From Enterococcus montenegrensis (GTDB lineage Bacteria > Bacillota > Bacilli > Lactobacillales > Enterococcaceae), in NCBI RefSeq assembly GCF_029983095.1, contig NZ_CP120467.1, positions 1,355,001 through 1,419,000 on the forward strand: a DNA stretch of 64,000 bases, read 5' to 3'. The first letter of the stretch is position 1. Every line of letters starts with the position of its first letter. A model generated the notes under the pieces. It was not told where the DNA came from, ran no database searches, and saw only the letters and a program-made list of their open reading frames with translations. The position numbers were made by a program, and so were the translations under genes. Positions 1 through 8,445 of this stretch are shown in pieces.

Positions 1-447
1 AGATTTGAGCAATACGCTCTTTGGTATCGCCCTTGTATTTGCGAGCCCAACCATCAAAAATATCGTGGTTCCCAGGAATCGCAAGTATCTTTGTACCAGT
101 CTTTTTTACAGGAGCTAAAATTTCAGCCATTTCTTTGGCCTTTGTTTTTCACCATTTAAGGTTAAGTCACCTGTCAAAATAATTGCCGCAGGCTTTACTT
201 TTTTTGCTTTAGCCACAAAAGCTGTTAAAGATTCTTCTTGATAATCCAAATCTTTTCCGGCGGCAGTTCCTTTAATAAATTGAAATTCTTTGCCATCATC
301 GTGAAGAGACGGGGCAATAAAATGAATATCCGTAGCAATCCAAAACGTATTATTTTTTAGTTTAAATTGATTTGCCTCAGTTGAGGTGTGACACCCAGTA
401 AGGACAAATCCAAATAGAATTAGTAATATTGTTAGCATTTTTTTCAT
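1..447 (-). pseudogene. Metallophosphoesterase lipoprotein, frameshifted and cut by the window edge
   Basis: The N-terminus is a lipoprotein signal peptide with lipobox LTGC, so the product would be tethered outside the membrane. Calcineurin-like phosphoesterase motifs follow: a DIH metal ligand motif near residue 44 and ILTGDLTLNGEKQ near residue 95. The frame then breaks: at about 138-151 the reading shifts, and the next frame continues with KAKEMAEILAPV and the family motif IPGNHDIF down to base 1. A one-base deletion after GEKQ explains this. It may be a true pseudogene or a sequencing or assembly error. The start at 447 (ATG) is preferred over the upstream GTG because a GGGAG ribosome binding site fits it. 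The substrate is unknown. Confidence 0.72.
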
Positions 448-500
448 CTTCCACACTCCCGCAGGTTATCATAGCACAAAGGTTGTCATTATGTTAAAAA

Positions 501-568
501 TTAGACAATAAAATAAAGAGTAGGGATAATAAGACTTCACTAAAGCCCTCTTATCCCTGCTCTTTATT
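501..568 (-). terminator. Intrinsic terminator of the aminotransferase gene
   Basis: An 18-bp inverted repeat (512-529 with 551-568, one mismatch) is followed on the minus strand by a T-rich run. It lies directly downstream of the aminotransferase gene ending at 594. Confidence 0.8.
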
Positions 569-593
569 TATAAAGGTGTATTAAGTTAAAGTA

Positions 594-1718
594 TTAATCA
601 AATTGACGAAGATATTCTGAAAATTTTGCAAGTCCAGTCTTTAAATCATCAGTTTTACAAGCATAGCCAATTCGCACGCACTTTTCAAACTCAAAGCACT
701 CACCGGGTGTGAATAAAATACCGTGATTGTCAATTAAATCCAAGCACAAATCATAACTTGTCATGTCAAAATCATAGTACAGTAAAGTGATCGTCCCTGC
801 TTGTGGTTTCACGTAGTGGATATGGGGTTCGTTTTGTACCCATGTGTCTAAAATCTGCAAATTTTTACGTACTAAAGTTAAGTTACGGGCCATAATTTCT
901 GTTTGATGGGTGAGTGCAATGGCTGCCAGTTCTTCATCTAGCAGGCCACAACTAATCGTATTATGATCGCGATGTATTAAACAGGTATCCATAGCAGCAG
1001 AATCTCTGGTTGCAATCCAACCCAGTCGCAAGCCGGCCAATGACCAAACTTTTGACATACTACTTGTGCTAATTCCTTTTTCGTATAAATCAACAATAGA
1101 AGGACTAACTTCATCAGTTTGTGTCAAGCCGCGGTATGTCTCATCACACAAAATGTAGGCGTCAACTTCTTTGGCAAGAGCAACGATGCCATTTAAAATA
1201 TCTGCTGACATTAAAGCACCTGAAGGATTGTTGGGATTGTTAATGACGATAACTTTAGTTTTATCCGAAACTAATTTTTTCACTTCCGCTAAGTCCGGTA
1301 AAAAGTTATTTTCTTTTTTTAGTGCATACATTTTAACCGTGGCACCAAATGATTCCGGTATTGAGTATAATTGCTGATAGGTAGGGAGGATAGCCACAAC
1401 TTCATCTTGGGGATTTACTAAAGAATATAAGACAAGATGATTTGCACCGATTGCACCATGGGTAGTAACAACTTGATTTGGCGTAATATTTTGATAGAGC
1501 TTCGTGATTCTCTGTTTAAAAGTTGGATTGCCAAAAATATGGCCATAGGTGAGACGTTTTTTTAAAAGATCATTTAAAGTTTTTTCTTTATCCAGTCCAG
1601 CTAATTCGAATAAATCATTGATACTAATTGAGTCGACACAGGTTTCACCAGTGTTGTAAATAGCTTTGTCTTCGTGTTCGTTCATCCACATTTCTACTTT
1701 AAAGGGTTTGATATTCAT
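594..1718 (-). CDS. PLP-dependent class I/II aminotransferase
   Basis: A 374-residue fold-type I aminotransferase of the cytosol. The cofactor-site motifs are present: NNPNNPSG at residues 160-167, the Asp of CDETYRG at 192, and the Schiff-base lysine at 223 in SMSKVWSLAGLRLGW. A C-terminal VRIGY arginine fits carboxylate binding. The amino donor cannot be read from sequence. It lies 47 bp downstream of an ornithine-cyclodeaminase-like gene on the same strand, so the two are probably co-transcribed and act on related substrates. The start has a good AAGGAGG-like site. Confidence 0.85.
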   Translation of the reverse strand: MNIKPFKVEMWMNEHEDKAIYNTGETCVDSISINDLFELAGLDKEKTLNDLLKKRLTYGHIFGNPTFKQRITKLYQNITPNQVVTTHGAIGANHLVLYSLVNPQDEVVAILPTYQQLYSIPESFGATVKMYALKKENNFLPDLAEVKKLVSDKTKVIVINNPNNPSGALMSADILNGIVALAKEVDAYILCDETYRGLTQTDEVSPSIVDLYEKGISTSSMSKVWSLAGLRLGWIATRDSAAMDTCLIHRDHNTISCGLLDEELAAIALTHQTEIMARNLTLVRKNLQILDTWVQNEPHIHYVKPQAGTITLLYYDFDMTSYDLCLDLIDNHGILFTPGECFEFEKCVRIGYACKTDDLKTGLAKFSEYLRQFD

Positions 1719-1765
1719 TTTTTTCCTCCTTAATTTAGGGCAGTTCCCGCGTGTTTGTAAAAAAA

Positions 1766-2800
1766 CTATAAAAAGACAGTTTGGCCAATATTTTCTTTAG
1801 TAGCTATTTTTAGTGCTAAATTTGAAACAGCTAGATCTTGGAGTGCAATTCCTGTCGAATCAAAAATCGTAATGGCATCATCTGCAGTACGACCTGCAAC
1901 TTTTCCTGTAATAAGGGCGCCAATTTCACCGCTAATGTCAGCTTTTTTTATAACTCCTTCTTTGATCGGACGTTCAGTTTCACCAACAGTTATTGCTTGT
2001 TGTAAATCATCAACGATGATGATAGCATCTTTAAAAATCTGCGGATCAATTTCTTCTTTACCGCTGATGTCAGCGCCAATACAACTAAAGTGTGTTCCTT
2101 TTTTTACCCATTTTGCCTTTATAATTGGCGTAGTGGCAGGGGTTACCGTTGCCACTAAATCTGATTTTTCTAATGTTTGCGCAAGATCTGTCACAGCGCT
2201 AACATTCGTATTTTTTAACGAAACTTTTTTGGTTGGATTTTTGGCTAACAAACTTTCTAAAGGTGTCGCCAAATTTGTTACAAACGCATTTGCTTTGTTT
2301 GCATCTAAGGGATCAAAAATAGAAATATCCGATATACTGTCAAAAACTGTCAAATATGCAGCAATCTGAAAAAAGGCTTGTTGGCCCGAACCAATAATTA
2401 GCAATGTTTTGGCCATTTTTTTAGCTAAATATTTTGCACCAATGGCTCCTGCGGCACCGGTGCGCATGCCCGTGATATATTCAGCATCCAACAAGCTGCA
2501 AGGTGCTCCTGTTTTACTATCAAATAAGAGGGTAGTACCAAATAAAGCCGGTAAGTTTTTGGCGGGATTATCTTTAAACCAAGAGACGACTTTTAAACCA
2601 TAACGCTCAAGTTCGGGCATAACACCAGCTTTGATATCCATATCCGCAACACCAGCTTCAAATTCATGGAATATCATCGGAAGAACGAAGGCTTTGTTTA
2701 ACTCTTTTTGTTTATAAGCCTCTTCAACTGCGGCGATAGTTTCTTCCATTGTTAAAATTTTTCGTAAATCATTTTCATTTAAAACTGTAACTTTATTCAT
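1766..2800 (-). CDS. Ornithine cyclodeaminase / mu-crystallin family protein
   Basis: A 344-residue NAD(P)-binding enzyme of the OCD/mu-crystallin family. An N-terminal substrate domain has the conserved MRTGAAGAIGAKYLA stretch (112-126), followed by a Rossmann fold with IIGSGQQA at 135-142. Family members are ornithine or lysine cyclodeaminases, alanine or tauropine-type dehydrogenases, or imine reductases, so the reaction is not fixed. The frame is open upstream to 2920, but ATG at 2800 is chosen because AAAGGAG sits 8 bases before it. The gene is divergent from a PucR-type regulator, which likely controls it. Confidence 0.85.
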   Translation of the reverse strand: MNKVTVLNENDLRKILTMEETIAAVEEAYKQKELNKAFVLPMIFHEFEAGVADMDIKAGVMPELERYGLKVVSWFKDNPAKNLPALFGTTLLFDSKTGAPCSLLDAEYITGMRTGAAGAIGAKYLAKKMAKTLLIIGSGQQAFFQIAAYLTVFDSISDISIFDPLDANKANAFVTNLATPLESLLAKNPTKKVSLKNTNVSAVTDLAQTLEKSDLVATVTPATTPIIKAKWVKKGTHFSCIGADISGKEEIDPQIFKDAIIIVDDLQQAITVGETERPIKEGVIKKADISGEIGALITGKVAGRTADDAITIFDSTGIALQDLAVSNLALKIATKENIGQTVFL

Positions 2801-2939
2801 GGAAACAACTCCTTTACTTCTTTCATTGTAAGCGATAAATGTAAGAGGTTTTTTTGTAATATTTCCAAAATTAAGATATATTTTTTGTAGAGCTAATAAA
2901 AATGCTTGCGTGTTTTTCATTTATGATGGAGGTGTAAAG

Positions 2940-4022
2940 ATGGGTTTGACTGTCACGGGTCTATTGGACACTATTGATCCAAAGGGATTTGTTTTGTGTG
3001 CTGGTTTTAATGGGCTGAAGAATCCGATAATGGATGTGGGGATTTTAGATCACGAATTTGATTTAATGAAAAATAAGGAACAGCCGTATTTTGAACCTTG
3101 TTCCATTGTTGTATCCAGCCTATTGTTCATGAAAGACAATACAGAGCAACTGTTACCAACCATTCAACAATTATTACAAGATAAAGTGAGTTCTTTAGCC
3201 ATTCAAAATGTTTACTTTAAGGATATTCCCCTAGCGGTCCTTAATTATTGCAACGAAAAAAATTTCCCCTTGTTTTTATTGACGGAAGAAGCGGATTACT
3301 TAGAAAATTTGATTTTTAAAATTAAAAACAGTATTCATCAAGCGGATTATTTAAATTATTTAGAACATAGTTTTCAACAGTTATTAAATGGTGATGAACA
3401 CAATTTTGCGTCTTTATATCAACAGCTATCCCTTGTTTTAAAGCCTCAGAGTCGAGCATATTTGGTTGAAAAACAAGATCAAGCCGTCTTTTCTTTACGG
3501 GAGTATGACCAATTTAAACGTGATATTCCCCAAGCTGCATTTTTAACGCGGTGGAAAAATAAACTTTTTGTTCTAACAACCTTGGAGCTAACTTTTCCGC
3601 CTGGTTTTAAGTCCAATCTTATCGGCGGCTGTAGCAGCAACCAAGAACAAAACAAAGATTTAGCACAATTATTTGAAGAATCCTTGTTGGCTTTAGAAGC
3701 TAATAATCAATTTGGCAAAATTTTTCACTACGATGATTTAGGTATTTTAGCTTTGATTGGCAAAATGAAACTAAATACTGGGATTACAAAGCTTGTTGAC
3801 AAATTAATGGCTGAACTACAAGCAGATTTTGGGATAGAGGTATTTCAAACTGTACTCATTTTTTTTGCCGCAAATGGTGATATTCAAAAAACAGCCGACA
3901 CGCTATTTATTCATCCCAATACAGTCCGTTATCGCATCAAAACTGTCTGCAACAAGCTTGGATTTCAATCAGAGTTTGAATTGATTGCAAACTACGGTCT
4001 ACTGTTTAAAATAAGAAAATAA
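2940..4022 (+). CDS. PucR-family transcriptional regulator
   Basis: A 360-residue regulator. The N-terminal half resembles the PucR (purine catabolism regulator) sensor domain. The C-terminus (about 310-345) carries the PucR-type helix-turn-helix with the typical HPNTVRYRI signature. The frame opens at 2910, but the GGAGG at about 2926-2930 serves ATG 2940. It is divergent from the OCD/aminotransferase pair and 35 bp upstream of a second aminotransferase, so it probably controls this amino-acid cluster. The ligand is unknown. Confidence 0.85.
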   Translation: MGLTVTGLLDTIDPKGFVLCAGFNGLKNPIMDVGILDHEFDLMKNKEQPYFEPCSIVVSSLLFMKDNTEQLLPTIQQLLQDKVSSLAIQNVYFKDIPLAVLNYCNEKNFPLFLLTEEADYLENLIFKIKNSIHQADYLNYLEHSFQQLLNGDEHNFASLYQQLSLVLKPQSRAYLVEKQDQAVFSLREYDQFKRDIPQAAFLTRWKNKLFVLTTLELTFPPGFKSNLIGGCSSNQEQNKDLAQLFEESLLALEANNQFGKIFHYDDLGILALIGKMKLNTGITKLVDKLMAELQADFGIEVFQTVLIFFAANGDIQKTADTLFIHPNTVRYRIKTVCNKLGFQSEFELIANYGLLFKIRK

Positions 4023-4057
4023 TTACTACGAGATAAAATGGGCGAGGAGGGATTAGT

Positions 4058-5212
4058 TTGACCAATAGAATGCAAATCAATCAAAAATATCAGCAACAAA
4101 ATAGTTTGCTAATGGAAATTGCTGTTTTGGCAAAAGATACGCCAGATTTAATTGATCTTTCGATTGGTGATTTAGATGTAACCACGAATGAGTCAATCAT
4201 CGCGGCAGCTTTTGCTGCTGCCAAAAATGGTGAAACAAAATATACAGCGCCAGATGGGACGAAGACATTTCTCGGTGCTGTTTGTCGCTATTACAAAAAA
4301 CGTTATCACATGACAATTAGTGAAAATGAAGTACGGGCAACAGTGGGTGCGATGCATGGTATGTATTTAGCCTTAATGGCCTTAGTTGATAAAGGTGATG
4401 AGGTGATTATTCATGAACCTTACTTTACCCCTTATAAAGAGCAAGTCCTTGCTTGTCAAGGTATACCGGTATTTGTAGCAACCAATCCAGCAGAAAACTA
4501 TCAATTAGATGTTGAAAAATTAGCAGAAAAGATCACCGATAAAACGAAAATTATTATTATTAACTCCCCTAATAATCCAACGGGAGCAGTTTTTACAAAA
4601 GAAACAATGCAAAAAATTGCTGATCTAGCAATTGCAAATAACTTGTATATTTTTTCAGATGAGGTTTATGAAGCTTATTGTTTTAATGAAAATTTCACCC
4701 CAATGATGAGTTACGCACCGCAAAATACTATAACCTTTAACAGTTTTTCTAAAACTTTTGCAATGACGGGGTGGCGAATTGGTTTTATGATTGCCCCAGA
4801 GCAGATTATTGATGCCTGCCGAAATGTCAGTGAATTCGTAACTTTTACAGCACCTTCCATTTCACAAGCAGCCGGTGTTTTTGCTTTAGATAATTGGGAA
4901 GAGCTCTTTAGCGAAGTTGCCAGTCTTGTTTACGATCGGTTGCGCTATATTGAAAAACGGGTCGCCAAAATTAATTTTCTTAGCATGGGGGAAGTTGCAG
5001 GAAGTTTGTATGCTTATTTAGATATCTCTAAAACTAATTTGGACTCTTTAACTTTTGTTAAAAAAGTATTAGCAGAATGTCATGTTTTATTGGTACCAGG
5101 GGTCGCTTTTGGTGAAACATCTGGCAAAGACCAGGTTCGAATTGCCGCAAATCAACCGGTATCTATTTTAAAATCAGCCTTTGACCGGATGGAAAAGTTA
5201 ACCTTCTCATAA
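4058..5212 (+). CDS. Class I aminotransferase (aspartate aminotransferase fold)
   Basis: A 384-residue PLP enzyme with NSPNNPTG at 169-176, Asp 201 in SDEVYEAY, and the lysine at 232 in FSKTFAMTGWRIGF, a layout typical of the I-gamma AspC/PatA group. The start is TTG 4058, because GAGGAGGG sits 6-7 bases before it and the first in-frame ATG (4070) is too far from that site. It follows the PucR gene by 35 bp, probably in one transcript. The amino-acid substrate is unknown. Confidence 0.85.
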   Translation: MTNRMQINQKYQQQNSLLMEIAVLAKDTPDLIDLSIGDLDVTTNESIIAAAFAAAKNGETKYTAPDGTKTFLGAVCRYYKKRYHMTISENEVRATVGAMHGMYLALMALVDKGDEVIIHEPYFTPYKEQVLACQGIPVFVATNPAENYQLDVEKLAEKITDKTKIIIINSPNNPTGAVFTKETMQKIADLAIANNLYIFSDEVYEAYCFNENFTPMMSYAPQNTITFNSFSKTFAMTGWRIGFMIAPEQIIDACRNVSEFVTFTAPSISQAAGVFALDNWEELFSEVASLVYDRLRYIEKRVAKINFLSMGEVAGSLYAYLDISKTNLDSLTFVKKVLAECHVLLVPGVAFGETSGKDQVRIAANQPVSILKSAFDRMEKLTFS

Positions 5213-5223
5213 AAATGCAGTAT

Positions 5224-5252
5224 TTGCTTTCAAGAGTTGCATCTTGTATAAT
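5224..5252 (+). promoter_or_regulatory. Promoter for the 42-residue protein gene
   Basis: TTGCTT (5224-5229), a 17-bp spacer and TATAAT (5247-5252) form a near-consensus sigma-A promoter. It implies an untranslated leader of about 90 bases before ATG 5351. Confidence 0.7.
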
Positions 5253-5259
5253 CAAAAGT

Positions 5260-5344
5260 CGCAGGCTAAACAGCTTGATTTGAAGTTGGTAGCCTAACAA
5301 AGTCTGCGCCTGAAATTAATGATTGTTAAAGGCAAATTGAGGAG
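5260..5344 (+). promoter_or_regulatory. Structured 5' leader with alternative pairings
   Basis: One hairpin pairs GGCTA (5264-5268) with TAGCC (5290-5294), with an inner CAGCTT/AAGTTG stem (5271-5288). A second pairing joins GCCTAACAA (5292-5300) to TTGTTAAAGGC (5323-5333, two-base bulge), ending a few bases before the ribosome binding site at 5340-5344. The two pairings share 5292-5294 and exclude each other. A cis-acting role is inferred. Confidence 0.4.
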
Positions 5345-5350
5345 AAAATC

Positions 5351-5479
5351 ATGAATACAAAAGAAAAAATGATGGAATTAATTAAGAAAAAACAAGGCGG
5401 CGGCCGTGTAAAAGAAATGCAAGCACCAAAAAATGATCGCAAAAATATGCGTAAAGGTCCAAAAATTTATAACAAATAA
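5351..5479 (+). CDS. Small basic protein of 42 residues, function unknown
   Basis: A short gene with strong support: a consensus promoter, a GGAGA-type binding site 5-7 bases before ATG, and an intrinsic terminator 8 bases after the stop. The product starts MNTKEKMMELIKKKQ, then GGGR and a Lys/Arg/Asn-rich tail ending KGPKIYNK. It has no signal peptide or membrane segment and is strongly basic, so nucleic-acid or ribosome contact is possible but unproven. I do not recognise a named family. Confidence 0.7.
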   Translation: MNTKEKMMELIKKKQGGGRVKEMQAPKNDRKNMRKGPKIYNK

Positions 5480-5486
5480 GAAAAAG

Positions 5487-5522
5487 TCGTACTCTCTGGT
5501 TAAGATGGTACGATTTTTTTTG
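5487..5522 (+). terminator. Intrinsic terminator of the 42-residue protein gene
   Basis: TCGTAC (5487-5492) pairs with GTACGA (5508-5513), followed by a run of nine T. Confidence 0.75.
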
Positions 5523-6020
5523 CGATTAAAAATTTACGAGGGATTTTTCAAAATACAAGAAACAGTTTTGTCGCTTACTTTGTTACGTATTTTCTAAATG
5601 CCCTCCTGCTATTAGCAGGAGGGCAAATTAGAGACCTGTATTTTTTACGGTGGCAGCTAATTTTTATACCGTTATATTTAGGTGCTTTTATCCTCATGTT
5701 GGAATAGAAATTGCATTTTTACTCGTTATTTTGTATTTATCATCTATGGCTGGTTAAACTGCCATTACTAAGCTTGCGCATTACTACCAAATAAACCTAT
5801 ATGCATCCAGACATACTTCTTTTTAACCAAAACGAAGACCTTCATAGAACGACAAAAAATTCAAGTATTTAAAGAAGTATGACTATGTGGTTAATGAAAA
5901 ATAGAAACTGCGAATTTTAAAGTAAAAGTAGGTAGCGGTTTTTTAACTTAAACCTTGGAATATAGTAATAAAGCAGATATTGCTATATAAAAACCTTTTA
6001 CCGCAAATAATTAAAGTAAA
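5523..6020. other. Gene-poor, probably decayed stretch
   Basis: No intact gene is seen. The plus strand has a short open stretch at about 5646-5757 translating to a hydrophobic segment (FLLVILYLSSMAG) that ends in a stop, as a worn membrane-protein fragment would. There is a perfect 11-bp palindromic hairpin (5600-5610 with 5614-5624) without a T run, and an 11-bp inverted repeat CATACTTCTTT (5812-5822) with AAAGAAGTATG (5871-5881). These could be remnants of a lost gene or small element. Confidence 0.4.
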
Positions 6021-6062
6021 ACGGCCTTAAAATATTGGTATTACCCAATATTTTAAGGCCGT
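6009..6062 (-). terminator. Intrinsic terminator of the hydrolase operon
   Basis: An 18-bp perfect inverted repeat (6021-6038 with 6045-6062) is followed on the minus strand by a TTTTACTTT run. Confidence 0.85.
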
Positions 6063-6078
6063 AAAAATTTAGAGTTAT

Positions 6079-6861
6079 TTATTTTCCTAGCTGCTCGTTA
6101 AAGAAAGCTAATGTAAGATTCAGTGTTTTCTCCCAGTACCCCTCACCATGAATGGTGCCAGCAATCAGTTTAACACAACTTTCCACACCAACTGCGGCGA
6201 GTCCTTGTTGTAATTTTAAAACACCGCTGATCGGCACGAGTTCATGCAACGAATTAGCTAAAAATACAGGACCGCTGTTAGCTGTAATTCGTGTTAAGGG
6301 CGTAGCCGCTTTTAACAAATTTAAATCATTTCTAACGTAGTTTAAAATGAACCATTTATAGAATTGATCATTACTGCCATCTTGGTCGATTTCGCGACTT
6401 TCGTGTTCATCGAAGTGTTGTTCTTTATTCATAACTGCTTTCACTTCGGGGTGTTTTGTCACCCAATCATATAAATCAATAATCCCTGACCAAGAAGCAG
6501 CGGGAATTCCTTTTTGTAAGGCCAGTTCAACTGCCAAATTTCCACCGGCTGAAGCACCTAAAGCAAAAACTAGCTTATTTTTTAAGTCAGCATTGTTTTT
6601 AATCCAAGCATAGACATTGAAAATATCCGTTAAAGCGCTAGGATAAAGGTGAGCAGGTGCAAGGCGATAGTTTGGAGCAACTACAAAAAAGCCATTTTCC
6701 ACAAACTTTTCAGCCAGAAAATTTTCTTTTTCCTTATCGCCACGAAACCAACCGCCCCCGTGGATCAAGAGTAAAACCGCTTTGGAATCACCAGTTGGAG
6801 CATAGGTATCCAACTTTAAATCATTCCCCATATCATAGACAATATCATTTACTACTTTCAT
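6079..6861 (-). CDS. Alpha/beta hydrolase (HSL/BD-FAE-type esterase)
   Basis: A 260-residue cytosolic hydrolase. HGGGWFRGD near residues 34-42 is the oxyanion-hole motif of hormone-sensitive-lipase-type esterases. The nucleophile serine lies in GASAGGN near 102-108, and a late His in GTIHGEGYW fits the catalytic triad. Family members cleave small esters, carbamates or N-formylkynurenine, and the substrate here is unknown. It is the last gene of a three-gene minus-strand operon, 11 bp after its neighbour. Confidence 0.82.
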   Translation of the reverse strand: MKVVNDIVYDMGNDLKLDTYAPTGDSKAVLLLIHGGGWFRGDKEKENFLAEKFVENGFFVVAPNYRLAPAHLYPSALTDIFNVYAWIKNNADLKNKLVFALGASAGGNLAVELALQKGIPAASWSGIIDLYDWVTKHPEVKAVMNKEQHFDEHESREIDQDGSNDQFYKWFILNYVRNDLNLLKAATPLTRITANSGPVFLANSLHELVPISGVLKLQQGLAAVGVESCVKLIAGTIHGEGYWEKTLNLTLAFFNEQLGK

Positions 6862-6872
6862 TTTTATCGCTC

Positions 6873-7238
6873 CTAAATTAAATCATTGGCATCGTCAGGT
6901 TGAAGTTGCATGATTTCATCAATGGTGGTAAGTAAAGCTTTTTGTGCTTTGTCGTATTCTGCGATAGAAGTGAATTTTTCGTTGAAACCTTCTAAGCCAC
7001 CACTGGCAAAAGCCATTTCATATTGATAGACTGCATCATATTGTGCTGTAAAAGTCTTTAAGAGCGCCATTTGATTTTCTGCTAATTGCAACGCTAATTG
7101 AATCACGCGAAAATCAGTATACGCTAATTCAAATTGAACGGCCCAAGCACGCATGAAAGGATGCTGATTTTTTATATGCAAAAAGTGATGTTCTACTGTC
7201 CAGGACAAATTTTTTAGCGAACCTTGAATATCTAACAT
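6873..7238 (-). CDS. Hypothetical protein, 121 residues, alpha-helical
   Basis: I do not recognise a family. The protein is soluble, rich in Leu, Ala, Gln and aromatics, and predicted mostly helical (for example residues 25-65 with FELAYTDFRVIQLALQLAENQ), with no signal or membrane segment. It has an AGGAG-type site before ATG and sits between an isochorismatase-like gene (19 bp upstream) and an esterase gene (11 bp downstream). This suggests an accessory role in the same small-molecule process. Confidence 0.7.
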   Translation of the reverse strand: MLDIQGSLKNLSWTVEHHFLHIKNQHPFMRAWAVQFELAYTDFRVIQLALQLAENQMALLKTFTAQYDAVYQYEMAFASGGLEGFNEKFTSIAEYDKAQKALLTTIDEIMQLQPDDANDLI

Positions 7239-7257
7239 GAAGATTACTCCTTTTTTA

Positions 7258-7878
7258 CTATTCTAATTTTAAGAAAATTCCTTTGTCTTGCATGGCTTTC
7301 ACAAATTTTGCTGCAGTATTGCTTCTATTCCAATCACGTTGTAATTCGCAAGCAAGTTGCGCAAAGGAGGTCATTTTAGCACCAGCTTGTTCAACACGAT
7401 GAAGTGCCATTTCATGGGCGATTTTGCTTGTTCCACCAACTGCGTCTGCGACAGCATAGACTTCATAGCCTTCTTTTAAAGCATCCAAGGTTGGAAAAGT
7501 TAAGCAAGCCTCTGTCCACAATGCGGCAATAATAATTTTCTTTTTACCCGTTGCTTTAATGGCGTCATTAAATTCGCGATCTTCCCATGCGTTAATGGAG
7601 GTTCTGTCATAGCTTGGCAAATCAGCTACTAGTTCTTTTAATTGGGGAATAGTATCTTTGTTACGTCCGGTTGCTACGTTGACCGTTGAAACAATAGTAG
7701 GAACATTATAAGCCCGCATCAAAGCTGTTAAATTTACAATACTTTCAACTAATTCATGGCGATCCATTGAATTGATGGAGTTTACTTGTGTAGGCTGATA
7801 ATCAATTAGTACAAAAACGCTGTTTTCCGGCGAAAGCAGTTCATCTTTTTCGGGATTTCTAGGTTCATAACTTGTCAT
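7258..7878 (-). CDS. Isochorismatase-family cysteine hydrolase
   Basis: A 206-residue cytosolic hydrolase of the isochorismatase/nicotinamidase superfamily, closest in layout to YcaC-type proteins. An Asp in FVLIDYQ near residue 25, a Lys in the central region, and the Cys in LWTEACLTFPTLDAL near 124 fit the Asp-Lys-Cys triad. The substrate cannot be inferred. It is the first gene of the three-gene operon, and AGGAGG lies before ATG 7878. A possible degenerate catabolite (cre-like) site lies about 100 bases upstream. Confidence 0.82.
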   Translation of the reverse strand: MTSYEPRNPEKDELLSPENSVFVLIDYQPTQVNSINSMDRHELVESIVNLTALMRAYNVPTIVSTVNVATGRNKDTIPQLKELVADLPSYDRTSINAWEDREFNDAIKATGKKKIIIAALWTEACLTFPTLDALKEGYEVYAVADAVGGTSKIAHEMALHRVEQAGAKMTSFAQLACELQRDWNRSNTAAKFVKAMQDKGIFLKLE

Positions 7879-8092
7879 AATAAAATTCCTCCTTAATGCT
7901 ATTTAATAGAATGAAAATTTTTACCTCAAAACCAATATACTGCCGTTTTTTAAATAAGGGAAATAATCCGACTTTAAAATAGTAAGCGTTTAAATTTTCA
8001 TTTGAATTATAAAAGTTTAAAAAAGATAGTAGCAGTCATTAGGGTAAATATGGATTGGAATAGCCTCAATTGTAAATACTCTACGTATAAAA
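7879..8092. other. Intergenic region upstream of the isochorismatase operon
   Basis: AT-rich and without a gene that I can support. It must hold the minus-strand promoter of the operon ending at 6079. At 7980-7995 there is a cre-like palindrome around AAGCGTTT with about two departures from the CcpA consensus, noted as weak. Confidence 0.35.
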
Positions 8093-8139
8093 CAAATAAA
8101 AAAGATTTGACACAAAAGTCTCAAGACTAATCTGTCAAA
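8093..8139 (-). terminator. Intrinsic terminator of the SOS small membrane protein gene
   Basis: TTTGACA (8106-8112) pairs with TGTCAAA (8133-8139), with an inner GTC/GAC pairing. The minus strand then reads TCTTTTTTATT. Confidence 0.7.
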
Positions 8140-8187
8140 CCTTAAAAATTATTGGTCAAAGTAACCCATTGTAATAATTACTAAAAA

Positions 8188-8400
8188 TTATTTGTATTGA
8201 TGATAGGTATCCCGTGGTTTTTGATTGTAAGGATAAAATTTACGAATACTTTGACGATATTTTTTTTCGTCCCATAAGGCAAACCAGACTAAAAAAGGGG
8301 GAACAAAAATCAAAGCGGCTAGAGCAACACCATAATGACTAATGACAAAGCTGACGATTAAACCTAAAACGATTAAAGAAATATTGCGAATTGTATTCAT
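8188..8400 (-). CDS. LexA-controlled small membrane protein (candidate SOS division inhibitor)
   Basis: A 70-residue protein with two hydrophobic stretches (about 7-23 and 25-46) and a basic, Tyr-rich tail ending YHQYK. ATG 8400 is chosen over the GTG at 8409 because GAGGTG sits 6 bases before it. Its promoter carries two LexA boxes, so it should be DNA-damage inducible. Position next to lexA matches yneA of Bacillus and sosA of Staphylococcus, which are small membrane-bound division inhibitors. Unlike YneA there is no LysM domain. The division role is inferred; SOS control is directly visible. Confidence 0.75.
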   Translation of the reverse strand: MNTIRNISLIVLGLIVSFVISHYGVALAALIFVPPFLVWFALWDEKKYRQSIRKFYPYNQKPRDTYHQYK

Positions 8401-8424
8401 CCTTTTCACCTCAATTAAAATATA

Positions 8425-8438
8425 CGAACAAATGTTTG
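8425..8438 (-). promoter_or_regulatory. LexA box 1 (start-proximal)
   Basis: CGAACAAATGTTTG matches 9 of 10 defined positions of the Gram-positive LexA/DinR operator CGAAC-N4-GTTCG. It lies just downstream of the -10 element of the small membrane protein gene. Confidence 0.85.
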
Positions 8439-8445
8439 TATAATG

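Noticed and set aside
7980..7995. cre-like site upstream of the isochorismatase operon
   Set aside because: Two departures from consensus and no other sign of catabolite control; noted only as weak.
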